Shown piece after piece: positions 54,239 through 64,000 of a stretch of 64,000 nt of DNA. Numbering within the stretch: the first letter of the stretch is position 1; every line of letters begins with the position of its first letter. The stretch comes from Sorghum bicolor (taxonomy: Eukaryota; Streptophyta; Magnoliopsida; Poales; Poaceae): NCBI RefSeq assembly GCF_000003195.3, contig NC_012873.2, forward strand, positions 46,967,166 through 47,031,165. Direction: 5' to 3'. A program made the translations under genes and the position numbers. A model generated the notes under the pieces. The model was not told the origin of the DNA. It saw nothing but the letters and a program-made list of their open reading frames with translations, and made no database searches.

Positions 54239-55863
54239 TGTTGGGTATTCTTAACATCATTACCAAAAGTAGTTTTAGTTTTCTAGTAACGGTGCCAAAA
54301 ATGTCAAACCTATCCCTCATACCACTTAAGCCAAGTTGTCATCCCCAGCATGACATGAGAGACGCAGTATTGAAATATGCAATTGCTCTTCTAAATAAAT
54401 AATGAATGGGATCTACAAGCGCACAGATTAATACCGATGTAGCATTTTAACCGGGAAGTATTCCAGGTATCGTTATTTATATTTTTACCACTGGGAAGGG
54501 ACTAGCAACCATCAATATTGATTACAGAATGAAATATGAGATTGAGTATCTATCATTGCATGTATAATTGAGAACATTTATCTAACTCTTTCATACAGGG
54601 GTAAGTGTCACATAAAAGATATATGAAGTAATGAATAGTGACAAAGATAATTAATCTGATCAACATAATTTAGCCACATAATAAATATGATAAGCACCTC
54701 AATTAGATACTCTAGAAAGTCATTAGCATGGAATTAGAACAAACTACAAGAATATTTCCTAAGTTATTCTCAACTATATAGTCTAGCATTATCATAGTTA
54801 GTGCAAGCATACTTAGCAATCATTGCGAGACAAGACTACGCCCATGCATAGTGATATTAGCAAGGTAAATGAGAAACATAGCAATCACTCCCCTTAATAA
54901 TGTTGCTCTGCCAGCCCAATACACGAGAGGGGGACTATATAAGAATCAATGAAGCTGTCACTATCACGAACTACCCCACGATCTGGCATATTGGGTACAA
55001 TCACAGATAAATACGGTATAAGCACCACGCCTACACAATATCTATCATTTACCCATGGATCCGATGGATAAACGCTATACGATCCTAAGCATGTATATAG
55101 ATCCAATCTAACTAAGCCAAGTATATAACCATGATAAACTAAGAACAATATAAACTTAAATATAAACAAGTAGAGCAAAGTCATAAGCAATATATTGAAG
55201 TAGAACAAAGTCATATTCATAATATTGAAGAACAAAGATGATTAGAAGAACAATTAGAGAATTACCAAGAATCCTCTTGACAGATCCGGAAACCAATCGA
55301 AGATTGACTCCTTCTAGTTCTAATCCTATGTAGCTATGCTAATCTAGATATCTAATTGATGTGGTGGCTCTAATCTTGATCAGAGGCTTCTTCTCTCTTG
55401 AGGAATAATGAATTAGGGTTGAGAGGCTCTCTTCTCCAGGGGCCAAGGGGTCTAGTTTTATAGTCCCTTCAAGTGAATATGGGCCGTTGGATCAAACCGA
55501 CATTGATTGAACGGTTATCCTTGATCCTTTAGGTTGGTGGAGATTAGTCCCGAAAGAGAGTCCTGATCCAACTCTGTGAGGGGGCGGGCGCCCAGTGCCT
55601 GGCCCTGTTCGGCCTCCGCTTCCTTCCCGTGGCTTCTGGAGTCTTCTAGATGTAAGATAATTGCACGGCACGTTGATATCTCTATGTAATCCCGACGTGT
55701 GGGCCTTTCTTCCGTATTTCCTGATAACCCCCTGCAGAAATAGACAAACACCAAAACTCATGGAATTCTGTCAGATAAAACCCTAAGTCTGGATGTTGAT
55801 TTTATTTGGATCCTTTTCTTTGTTTATTTGATAATTAAATTTGATACTTAAGGACCGTCAACA
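54239..55863 (-). repeat. LTR shared by elements 3 and 4
   Basis: 1625 bp from TGTTGGGTATTCTTAAC to GGACCGTCAACA. On its left is the primer-site region of element 3, on its right the polypurine tract (CTTGGGGGAGTT on the minus strand) of element 4. It therefore serves as the 5' LTR of one and the 3' LTR of the other. It resembles the element 2 LTR in its last third (GGGCGGGCGCCCAG, GACCGTCAACA) but is longer. Confidence 0.85.
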
Positions 55864-58800
55864 AACTCCCCCAAGCTTACCTCTTGCTCGTCCCTGAGCA
55901 AGGATAATCTCAGCGATGGATTAGAAGTTGTTACAATACCTTTAAAAGTTGGTGGTACACATGCTTTTAAATGAGGTCTCATCTCTGAGTTAGAGTAAAC
56001 TGTCAAGACTTAAAACTTACTTACTTTACCTTTCACCATGGGACTTGTAACCATCACTTCTGTCTTGAGTGGTTAAATGATAGAACAGTCTAGTCAAGTG
56101 CCATGTCTCTTGTTCTTGATCAGCTATAGCTCTGGAGTTTTTGTAGATTTTCAAATAAAACTCAGAGATTCCTTGTATGACTCTGTTAAATCTCTCTTTT
56201 ATGGTATTTCTAGATCCTTACCAAGGCAGTGATGGTATATGCCTTCTCTCAAGATATGTAGTATTTGTGGTATAAGGCATAGTGACATTGCCTTCTCTCT
56301 CTTTCTACTCTAATAAGGCTTTAATATCTAGAGCTCATAGGAGGGAGATAAATATACATACTTACAAGACATTTATTGCATAGTCAAACCATGGATCCAG
56401 AGAAACAAATCAATAAGTCAAATCAAGATGTGCATGTGTGGCAAATGAATGGTGTATGGTGATGATGGTGATAGCAATGGTGAAAACAATGGTGAAAGTC
56501 TAATTCTACTTTTGCTCTTTTGAGCGGATATATACCTTTCTTGCTTTTTGAAACTTTATGAGGAGAATGAGATGCTCTATCTTTTCTTTTCTTTCCTCTC
56601 AGGTGGGTATCTTGTACCCCTAATTCTACTGTCGGACACTTGTCCATTTTTACCTCTCGTCTCACTTTTTCTTTTCTTTCGAGGTTCCGGGCACTTGCCC
56701 CTTTTTATTTTCTCGTATCTCTCTCTTTTTTCTCTTCTCTTTTTTAGAGCACTCATCTCTTGAGATAATATAGCAAGTGGTAATAACAAGATAACTTGAA
56801 CATTTATTTCACAAGGGAAAAATAGAAATATTTTTTGCTATTCTCTCCCGGATTAGGAGTAGAATATTTTTTTTTCGGTGATTCTGGAGATGGAAATGGG
56901 TGGATATATGTGGATGGTACTTCTAGAGTAGAAGCAACATATGTGAGTGAACGTGCAAGTGAATCTTGATTTAACCACATGACAAGCTCCTAAGGGTCTA
57001 CACAGCTTGACCACACTCAATGCTCATAAGTAGTAAAAACTAAATGTGTGGCTCAAAGTCTAGCAAGCATGTATATATGGCCGTGGTAGGAATTTAAACT
57101 CTCATCATACAGGAACTCATCATGCAATTTTAAAGATTTTCAAAGATAAAATTCTCCAGAATTCTAGCATCTCTAAGAACAGATAAACAACAGCTCAACC
57201 TTCCCATATCATATCCGTTAACAACTTAGACTTCAGATCAAGTTTTCTTCCCACAAGTTTAGGTTTAGAGCAAGCTTTAAATTATAACAGTTATGTCTAA
57301 ACTAGAGAGAAAACTCAAATTTAAAAATTAGGCAGAGCAACTATTCATCTTATCCATGCTAGAGTTTTATTATTAAGATTCAGATTAGCATAGCTACTTT
57401 ATTTATTTATTAAACACACTAAGCAAAAGACATATATATATAAGCATAAAATCTTTATTTGGTTTTTATAGTTATGTATATTTATATTTTAATATAATAT
57501 AAGTATAAAGATATAAATACTTAGCGGGATAAATGGGGGTGCTCTCCCCCAAGCTAAATTTTGACGTAATTTTCCTTGATGTAGCTAGCAGATGGCAGAG
57601 GTGTATTTGAAAGTCAGCAGCATTCTGACAGCGATTAGAATGTCCTCCGTCTGCTAGTCTTCTTGATTCTTAAATTCTGTGGAGCTCAAATAGACAACAA
57701 AGCTTGTGGAACTGATTAAGTGTTAGCATAAATATCTAGCCTTTATCATGTTGAGACTCCTCAATAAGTATTACTCCCTTATTTTTATATTTTTGTTTTA
57801 TAAAGCAGAAAAGAAATATTTATTTTTTTATTTTTATGCCACCACAGTGAATGTACTTATGGGTTTTATGCCACTCGTATACTCACATGGGGCTTATTGT
57901 TTTTTTAACATTTTTATTTTCTTTTTAGGATAGTACGAACATGATTAACTAAGTAAACTAATTGAAATAATTGAAAGGGAAAGGATAACTACCAAGTTTA
58001 CCTCTTGGCAAGACGTTCGGTGTTTTTAAGTCCTCCGAACGGGACTCTCCGTTTTCTCAATTGTCCTGGGATTCGTTGGGTGACGGAGTCGGTACTTCCG
58101 GCGGCGCCTCTTCTTCATGTATAGTTATCTTCTCTCTCCACACCTGAATCGGTGCTACGGTCTCCTCAGGATAATTCTGTTTAAACTGTTTGTCTTCTGA
58201 CCTTACAACTTCTCCTTCATAGTCTGCCCATCCGTCCTTGATGATTTCCCTCCTCTGGTTGCGATTGCGTCGTTTTCTGACCTGCTTAGAGTCTTCAACG
58301 ATATAATTAGGGTCAGTAAAATAACGGCGTACCTTCTCTGAGGGGAAGTGCATATGGACTTCTCTAGTTCCAATGTAGATAATTGCTTTAACGGTGCTGA
58401 GGAACGGTCTTCCAAGGATGATGGATGGATCGTACTCATCTTCTCCCATGTCAATAACCTGAAAGTCTGTGTAGACAAAATGATCGTCTACTTTGACAGG
58501 GACATCAGTTACTGTTCCTTTAACCTCTCGAAATGTCTGATCTGCCATCTGGAGTCGAATGTATGTTGGTTTTAGGGGCATGGTTCCGAACAAGAGCCGA
58601 TAGGTGACTGCAGCCATTATGTTGACGCCCGATCCGGTGTCACAAGTTGTCTTGTAGAAGTTGTATGCATTTATGGAGCAATAGATGCTTGGCATTCCTG
58701 GGTCGTCCTTCTTGGTCAAAAATGGTGACTTAAGTTGATGATCTTGACCTCCTTGAACTGCAGTGACCATCTTAGCTGACTCGGTCCACACTTGCTTGTT

Positions 58801-58997
58801 CCTGTTCCTCCTGTTGGTCCTCTTCCTTGATTCATGTCTTGATTGATCTGGGATTTGTGTAGTCTTGTTCTTGAAAGAAAACGTCTCCTTCCTCCCTTTG
58901 ATGTAGAAATTGATCTTGGCAGCACTAGCGTAGATGACAGCTCCCGAGGTGTTTAAGAATGGCCTCCCTAAGATGATGGGTGCCCTCTCAGCATTAC
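55864..58997 (-). mobile_element. Partial gag/protease-only Gypsy copy (element 4)
   Basis: Internal region with 3' polypurine tract beside the shared LTR, about 2.2 kb of non-coding sequence (55864-58056), then the protease-end frame (58057-58791) and the linker toward the first protease domain. It is cut at 58997 by insertion of the element at 58998 within a GCATTAC stretch; the matching place in element 3 is near 52372. The rest would lie beyond the window. Confidence 0.85.
58057..58791 (-). CDS. Second protease domain of element 4
   Basis: 244 codons on the minus strand, nearly identical to the C-terminal part of the 51431-53455 frame, with the DTGSGVN active site kept and IILGRPFL present. 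A frameshift or stop just upstream (near 58790) separates it from the linker part at 58716-58925. Confidence 0.8.
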   Translation of the reverse strand: MWTESAKMVTAVQGGQDHQLKSPFLTKKDDPGMPSIYCSINAYNFYKTTCDTGSGVNIMAAVTYRLLFGTMPLKPTYIRLQMADQTFREVKGTVTDVPVKVDDHFVYTDFQVIDMGEDEYDPSIILGRPFLSTVKAIIYIGTREVHMHFPSEKVRRYFTDPNYIVEDSKQVRKRRNRNQRREIIKDGWADYEGEVVRSEDKQFKQNYPEETVAPIQVWREKITIHEEEAPPEVPTPSPNESQDN

Positions 58998-59446
58998 TGT
59001 GGGAGTATAAACCCCTATACCCTCACGGCTAGACTTGGGCCAGGAGGCTTGGCTCATCACGAGACTTGATCCAACTACTTGGAGTTTCGCGCAAGGAAAT
59101 AGGACGTGGAGATCAAGTAGAATTCTAGTCGGTTAGAATAGGAATTGATATTGCACTATCTATGACAATTGTAACCGACTAGGATTAGCTTCCAGATCTG
59201 TAACCCTGCCCTCTGGACTATATAAAGAGAGGCAAGGGACCCCCCTAGGACACATTATTCTCTCAACACAATCCAATACAATCAGACGCAGGACGTAGGT
59301 ATTACGCCCACACGGCGGCCGAACCTGGATAAAAACCTTGTCTGTGTCTTGTGTCACCATCGAGTTCGTAGCTTGCGCACCGTCTACCAATAAACTACTA
59401 CCGTGGGTATACCCCAAGGTAGACTGCCGACTAGCTTTCATCGACA
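58998..59446 (+). repeat. 5' LTR of element 5
   Basis: 449 bp. A TATA box (CTATATAAAGAG, 59218-59229) lies about 220 bp before the LTR end and would start transcription near 59250. The downstream stretch is CA-rich as in other LTR leaders. Confidence 0.85.
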
Positions 59447-59475
59447 GTGGTGCGCCAGGTAGGGGGTGTGCGTAC
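59447..59475 (+). promoter_or_regulatory. Primer-binding-site region of element 5
   Basis: GTGGTGCGCCAGGTAGGGGG directly follows the LTR end, in the position of the tRNA primer site, and shares GCGCCAGGTAGGGG with element 1. Confidence 0.7.
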
Positions 59476-59494
59476 AGCTCTTCCGGTGAACAAG

Positions 59495-60211
59495 ATGGTC
59501 ATCGTTCCAGCTTCTGCGGCCGTGCCTGAAGGCCTCATGTTCACCATCGGCCAGATCACGTGGACGACGCGCGGCGGCGGCCTCACGACCACAGCTTCGG
59601 AAGGAACCCAGATTCAATCTGGGATGACAGCAGCATCGGCTCAGACCACGCTGACGTCGAGCACTCGACCACCACTCTCTCGTTACAAGGGAAAGAAGGT
59701 CGACGGCTCGGACCTCTTCCGAGCCCTTGATCGCGCCGATCTCAAGCTCCTCGAAGCTTCCCGACTAGTTGATGGGATCTCGCGCCAGTCTGGTCAAGTC
59801 GCGCCAATGAACTCTTTCGACTCTCGACGGCCAACTCGTGTCGTCACACATGAACGGCTGGGGACGTCTCTGACAATAACTTCCACCCCCTCAAGACGGT
59901 CCGTCGAACTCAGGGCAGATCCAGTCCAAGGTTCTCCTTACGGGCTGAACAACTCGGCCGCCTACTACTCACGGCACGTCCAATCCCTCTTCAATGGGGC
60001 GGGTTGGTTGCCAAAACTGAGCAGTCGACCAGCTCGTCACTATGTCAATATGGTGGCGATCCGAGAACTACAGGACGGCCAGGCTTCCAGCACAAACTCC
60101 AGCACTAGATCCGTTCCCACCGAAGTCATAAACTCTGAGGATGAGAACTACGACCTGGATCTACCACCGTACCCTCCGGGTTTCTCTCGCTTCCCGGTCT
60201 TCCCGCCCTGA
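59495..60211 (+). CDS. N-terminal gag-side frame of element 5
   Basis: The frame is open from 59447; the ATG at 59495 (MVIVPASAAVPEG) is the likely start, about 50 bp after the LTR. Ser/Thr- and Arg-rich protein without recognised domains, ending with an acidic/proline-rich stretch (EDENYDLDLPPYPPGF). Its place matches the frame 29204-30031 in element 1. A frame change separates it from the gag core. Confidence 0.65.
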   Translation: MVIVPASAAVPEGLMFTIGQITWTTRGGGLTTTASEGTQIQSGMTAASAQTTLTSSTRPPLSRYKGKKVDGSDLFRALDRADLKLLEASRLVDGISRQSGQVAPMNSFDSRRPTRVVTHERLGTSLTITSTPSRRSVELRADPVQGSPYGLNNSAAYYSRHVQSLFNGAGWLPKLSSRPARHYVNMVAIRELQDGQASSTNSSTRSVPTEVINSEDENYDLDLPPYPPGFSRFPVFPP

Positions 60212-60373
60212 CGGGGAGATCTCATCTTCAACGTCAGCGGCGACGAACCGGTCGTCGACGGAGAGACAGACGAGCAGAGGTAGCTCCGCGAACAGCGCAA
60301 CGCCGATCGCGCTCGGCGACGCGCGAACGAGGAACGGCAACTCCCGCCGCATAACCTCAACGATGCTTTCGAC

Positions 60374-61795
60374 ATGGTCGGAGACCAGCAAGTCTATAGG
60401 ACGCCAAGTGCCAACGTGGCTGTCGCTATGGCCAACCTAGACCGACTCCCTGATACCCCCGAGTGCCAGGGCGTCCGAACCAGCGTACGCGGACATTTGA
60501 TCGCCGCTAGGGCAGAGAGCCACCTTGCTCAAAAGGGTCCAAGCTATCTCCTACGCAGAAGTATCCTCCGACCAGACTCATCGCAGCCGGACCTCACCGC
60601 AACCCAGCGAGCGCCACCATAGCCGTTCCCCCAACGATCGTCGGAGGGGTTCACGGCGAGACAACGGTGGTCGGGACGCCGACGGTTATCGCGAACAGAA
60701 TCGTGGACGCGGTCAGGAAGTAAACCAGGACAGGGATCTACGACACAACATCCCTCCCAAGGATGCCCGGGACCGCATCAACAGGCGCGCCACGGAAAGA
60801 GCGGTGCATGAAAACCTGCGTCGCATTGAGTACGATGCCACCCACGGTCCTCCTGGCCTGAGACAGTTTTCCTCACACCTCCGCCAGGTCGTGTGGCCCC
60901 ATAACTTCAAGCTCGAGAAGCTCAAAAAATACGACGGTAAGGAAAACCCAGAGAACTGGATCACTCTCTATGAGATCGCAGTCCACTCAGCAGCAAGAGA
61001 TGAGCACGTCATGGCCAACTACTTCCCAGTCGTCCTCGACCAGGCCGGTCACCAGTGGCTCCTGGGCCTGCCTGAAGACTCTTTCGATTCCAGGTAGAAC
61101 TGTGCCAAGCGTTTATCGATAATTTCATCGCTACCTGCGAGCAGCCTGGGAACAAGTATGACCTCGAGAAGATAAGGGACAGGAAAAACGAGCCTCTGCG
61201 CGATTACATCCGACGATTCTCGGATATGCGTCTTAAGATCCCAAAGATTTCCCACGACGAGGCCATATCTGCTTTCATCAAAGGGCTTCGCTTCCACGAA
61301 GCACTGAGGAACAAGCTACTGTGCAAAAGGCCCACGACGATGGCCGAGCTCCTTGCCATGGCTAAAAATTATGCCGACGCCGACGACGCAGAAAAACTCA
61401 TCCGGGACGATGCGAGAGGTCCCGACCAGCCTCCTCGACGAGACGACAGTCGTGGTCATTTCGACAACAGGAACCATCGTCGCGCCGACAATCACGACCA
61501 CAGAGAAGGTTGGGACAGGCGGCGTGACAATCGTGATGACTTCAGAGGCAAGCGCCCTCGCGACCACGACCACGAGGTGAACACGGTCAAGCGTCCCAAT
61601 GGACGACGGGACTATCAGGAAGACTACAACAAGACGCTGAAGGGGCCATGCCAACTGCACCCAAAATCCAACCACACGATGGAGGAATGTCGCGTCCTCA
61701 AAAGCATCTACACGCGGCGGGCCACTCAAGACGACCTCGCCAAGAAAAACGGAAAACAGGACGGGCGTGATCACGAAGACGAGGACGAGGACTAG
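60374..61795 (+). pseudogene. Gag core of element 5, frameshifted
   Basis: Gag sequence in two frames: 60525-61097 (Arg-rich, then VVWPHNFKLEKLKKYDGKEN and LLGLPEDSFDS) and 61226-61795 (PLRDYIRRFSDMRLKIP region just before, ISAFIKGLRFHEAL, a long Arg/Asp-rich stretch, and CQLHPKSNHTMEECRVL, a Cys/His motif like that of element 1). The frame breaks at about 61095. The second frame ends in an acidic tail and a TAG at 61793-61795. Confidence 0.8.
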
Positions 61796-61894
61796 GATAG
61801 GGACCCACGACACCAGTATGTCAGTCCCACCGACGTGGTCCACTCCATCTTTGGAGGCAAGGTCTCCATCTAGTCTAAGCGAGAAAGAAAGCTC

Positions 61895-62656
61895 TTGAAG
61901 AGGGCCTGCCTCAACATAGACAACACAGATGGTCTAATCGCCGATCCGAAATTTTCTCCCTGGTCGCACAGGGAGATCTCCTTCAGCAGGAAGGATCAGT
62001 GGGCCGCCATCTCGGAACTAGGACGTTTCCCTCTAATCTTGGATCCTTGCATCAACAGCATCAGATTCGAGCGCGTGCTCGTTGACGGGGGAAGCTCCAT
62101 CGACATCCTCTTTCGCAATAGCTTGCCTGCCCTCAAGATAACCCCGGCACAGCTAAAGCCCTACGACGCTCAATTCTGGGGAGTCCTGCCAGGTCAAAGT
62201 TCCGTGCCCCTCGGACAGATAACACTGCCTGTCCAGTTTGAAACATCCGACCACTTTCGAACAGAGTTCGTCAACTTTGTGGTCGCAGACTTTGATGGAA
62301 CCTACCATGCAATACTGGGCCGACCATCGTTGACAAAGTTCATGGTAGTTTCACACTACTCATACCTGGTCCTCAAAATGCCTATAGAGAAGGGCGTCCT
62401 AACTGTCAGAGGCAATGTCTACACTGCATACACTTGCGAGGAGGAAAGCTTCAAGATCACCGAAGCAATTGATCTTTCAATCCGCATGGCAGAAACAGCG
62501 GCCCAAGCCGCACAGCTCCCTTCCGACCAGCTCCTACTACCCGAGCAGGAGACCGCTATGAAGAATTCAAAGTCCAAGGATTACAAGGAAGTACAGCTGG
62601 TCGACGGCAGCCCTGAGAAGACGACCCTCATCGGGGCCAATCTGGACCTAAAATAG
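61895..62656 (+). CDS. Protease region of element 5
   Basis: 253 codons with retropepsin active site VLVDGGSSIDILF near 62085 and closing motif YHAILGRPSL near 62310. It ends in TAG at 62654-62656, directly after GACCTAAAA and before GAAGAC; the reverse-transcriptase frame continues in phase. Element 1 has a stop at the same place. Confidence 0.85.
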   Translation: MKRACLNIDNTDGLIADPKFSPWSHREISFSRKDQWAAISELGRFPLILDPCINSIRFERVLVDGGSSIDILFRNSLPALKITPAQLKPYDAQFWGVLPGQSSVPLGQITLPVQFETSDHFRTEFVNFVVADFDGTYHAILGRPSLTKFMVVSHYSYLVLKMPIEKGVLTVRGNVYTAYTCEEESFKITEAIDLSIRMAETAAQAAQLPSDQLLLPEQETAMKNSKSKDYKEVQLVDGSPEKTTLIGANLDLK

Positions 62657-63958
62657 GAAGACGCGCTCGTTAGGTTTCTAAGGGACAACGTGAGCGTTTT
62701 CGCATGGAAACCCGCAGACATGCCCGGCGTCCCACGAAACCTGATCGAGCACTCCTTAAACGTCTCGAAGACCGCAAGGCCCATCAAGCAAAAGCTGCGA
62801 TGGTTCGCTCGTGACAAAAAGGAGGCTATTAGGACAAAAATAACACGACTTCTAGCAGCCGGATTTATAAAAGAAGTGTATCATCCCGATTGGCTCGCTA
62901 ATCCGGTTCTTGTACGTAAAAAGAATAATGAATGGAGAATGTGCGTTGATTACACTGATCTCAATAAACACTGTCCTAAAGATCCTTTCGGTCTCCCTCG
63001 CATCGACGAGGTGGTCGACTCAACGGCCGGATGCGAACTCCTCTCTTTTCTAGACTGCTACTCTGGTTATCACCAGATCTCGCAAAAGGAAGATGATCAG
63101 ATCAAAACATCTTTCATTACTCCTTTCGGCGCATATTGCTACACAACCATGTCCTTTGGACTCAAAAACGCCAGAGCCACCTATCAACGGGCCATCCAGC
63201 AATGCCTCCATGACGAGATTTGTGATGACCTCGTCGAGGCTTATGTAGACGATGTCGTCGTCAAAACAAGGGATGCAAGCACTCTAATCGACAACTTAGA
63301 CCGAACCTTTAAGGCACTAAACAAATACAAGTGGAAGCTTAACCCCAAAAAGTGCATCTTTGGGGTCCCCTCTGGTCTACTACTCGGCAACATCGTCAGC
63401 CGCGATGGCATACGACCGAATCCTTCAAAAGTAAAAGCGGTGCTAGACATGCAACCACCTAAGAATGTCAAGGATATTCAGAAGCTCACCGGATGTATGG
63501 CCGCTCTCAGTCGCTTCATCTCAAGACTGGGAGAAAAAGGCCTCCCTTTCTTCAAACTCTTGAAGGCGTCGGAAAAATTCTCCTGGACAGAGGAAGCTGA
63601 CGCCGCCTTCACCCAGCTCAAGACTTTCCTCACCTCACCGCCTGTTCTCATAGCGCCTCAGCTCAATGAAGACCTACTCCTTTACATTGCAGTGCCCGAC
63701 AGGGTTGTCTCCACGGCAATAGTGGTCGAGCGAGACGAGCCAGGTCACGTCTACAAGGTCCAGAGACCCGTTTATTTCATAAGCGAAGTCCTAAACGAGT
63801 CCAAGACCAGGTACCCACAAGTACAGAAGCTCATATACGCTATCCTGATAACGTCCAGGAAGCTTAAACACTACTCCGACGGCCACCGGGTCTGGGTAAC
63901 TACCAGTTCCCTCTGGGGGACATTCTGTGCAACAAGGACGCCAACGGTAGAATTGTAA
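62657..63958 (+). CDS. Reverse transcriptase and RNase H start of element 5
   Basis: In the same frame as the protease, past the TAG. Blocks in order: [13 protein letters not shown] (62695), [43 protein letters not shown], the catalytic YVDDVVVKT (near 63245), the [17 protein letters not shown] connection region, and the start of RNase H ([20 protein letters not shown]). The frame shifts near 63897 and ends at 63958. RNase H continues in another frame ([13 protein letters not shown]) to the end of the window. Confidence 0.88.
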   Translation, partial: EDALVRFLRDNVSVFAWKPADMPGVPRNLIEHSLNVSKTARPIKQKLRWFARDKKEAIRTKITRLLAAGFIKEVYHPDWLANPVLVRKKNNEWRMCVDYTDLNKHCPKDPFGLPRIDEVVDSTAGCELLSFLDCYSGYHQISQKEDDQIKTSFITPFGAYCYTTMSFGLKNARATYQRAIQQCLHDEICDDLVEAYVDDVVVKTRDASTLIDNLDRTFKALNKYKWKLNPKKCIFGVPSGLLLGNIVSRDGIRPNPSKVKAVLDMQPPKNVKDIQKLTGCMAALSRFISRLGEKGLPFFKLLKASEKFSWTEEADAAFTQLKTFLTSPPVLIAPQLNEDLLLYIAVPDRVVSTAIVVERDEPGHVYKVQRPVYFISEVLNESKTRYPQVQKLIYAILITSRKLKHYSDGHRVWVTTSSLWGTFCATRTPTVEL

Positions 63959-64000
63959 AATGGGAAATGGAATTATGCCCATTCTCCCTAGATTTTCAGA

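Larger units (their letters stand above)
58998..64000 (+). mobile_element. Tat-type Ty3-Gypsy retrotransposon (element 5), right end outside
   Basis: The 5' LTR is 58998-59446, from TGTGGGAG to ATCGACA, followed by a primer-site region with GCGCCAGGTAGGGG. Gag, protease, reverse transcriptase and the start of RNase H follow on the plus strand up to the window end. It lies inside element 4, with ATTAC at 58993-58997 as the left target site. Frameshifts occur in gag and near 63900 in pol, so it is not intact. Confidence 0.88.

Overview
The window is nuclear DNA from a plant, most likely a grass. Introns are of the plant GT-AG type. There are Stowaway-like MITEs, a CACTA (En/Spm) element, hAT genes and Tat/Athila-type Ty3-Gypsy retrotransposons, one of them carrying the antisense gene typical of grass Tat elements. 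A panicoid grass (sorghum, sugarcane or maize relatives) is my inference from the repeat families, not something the sequence proves.

Only one intact cellular gene is clear: a minus-strand ROOT HAIR DEFECTIVE 3 (RHD3/Sey1, atlastin-like ER-fusion GTPase) gene. Its 22 coding exons between 15089 and 8115 join into one frame of 798 codons, with a further 5'-UTR exon near 15.8-16.0 kb. One intron holds a 357-bp solo-LTR-like insertion and another appears to use a GC-AG boundary. To its left lie a broken BED-finger hAT transposase gene with a tandemly duplicated N-terminal exon pair (0.6-4.2 kb), the 3' end of a LINE (4.6-5.8 kb, minus), a nested MITE (6.1-6.7 kb) and a weak gene relic (6.8-7.3 kb). 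To its right are MITEs and decayed LTR-like repeats (16-18 kb).

From about 17.9 kb to the end the window is nested transposons. An LTR of one Gypsy family (17933-18458 plus 31172-~32230) is split by a complete Gypsy element (18459-31166, 1073-bp LTRs, 5-bp target duplication ATAGG). That element's gag-pol lies on the minus strand; it has lost the RNase H-to-integrase middle of pol and carries an antisense multi-exon gene on the plus strand with its own TATA box. A 5'-truncated CACTA element follows (about 32.24-44.79 kb): the end of its TNP2-like gene, a tRNA-like pol III motif, a cysteine-rich/coiled-coil gene, and an intact Transposase_24 gene. A second complete Gypsy element (33415-40324, target duplication GTCGC) sits inside the coding sequence of that cysteine-rich gene. 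The CACTA element itself sits in the end of another Gypsy LTR, followed by a gag fragment (44.8-45.7 kb).

Next come LTR-like debris, a TTF-type hAT pseudogene (about 48.0-50.3 kb), and two partial copies of a gag/protease-only Gypsy family that share one LTR (50.8-59.0 kb). The polyprotein of this family has two successive retropepsin-like domains and no reverse transcriptase in sight. A further plus-strand Gypsy element (58998 to the window end) is inserted into the second of these copies.

The points most worth pursuing are the double-protease family without reverse transcriptase, an in-frame UAG at the same protease/RT position in two different Gypsy elements, the antisense gene with its own promoter, the pol III-like boxes inside the CACTA element, and the duplicated exons of the first hAT gene. 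No identity percentages or database matches were computed; all assignments come from reading motifs and joining exons by eye.
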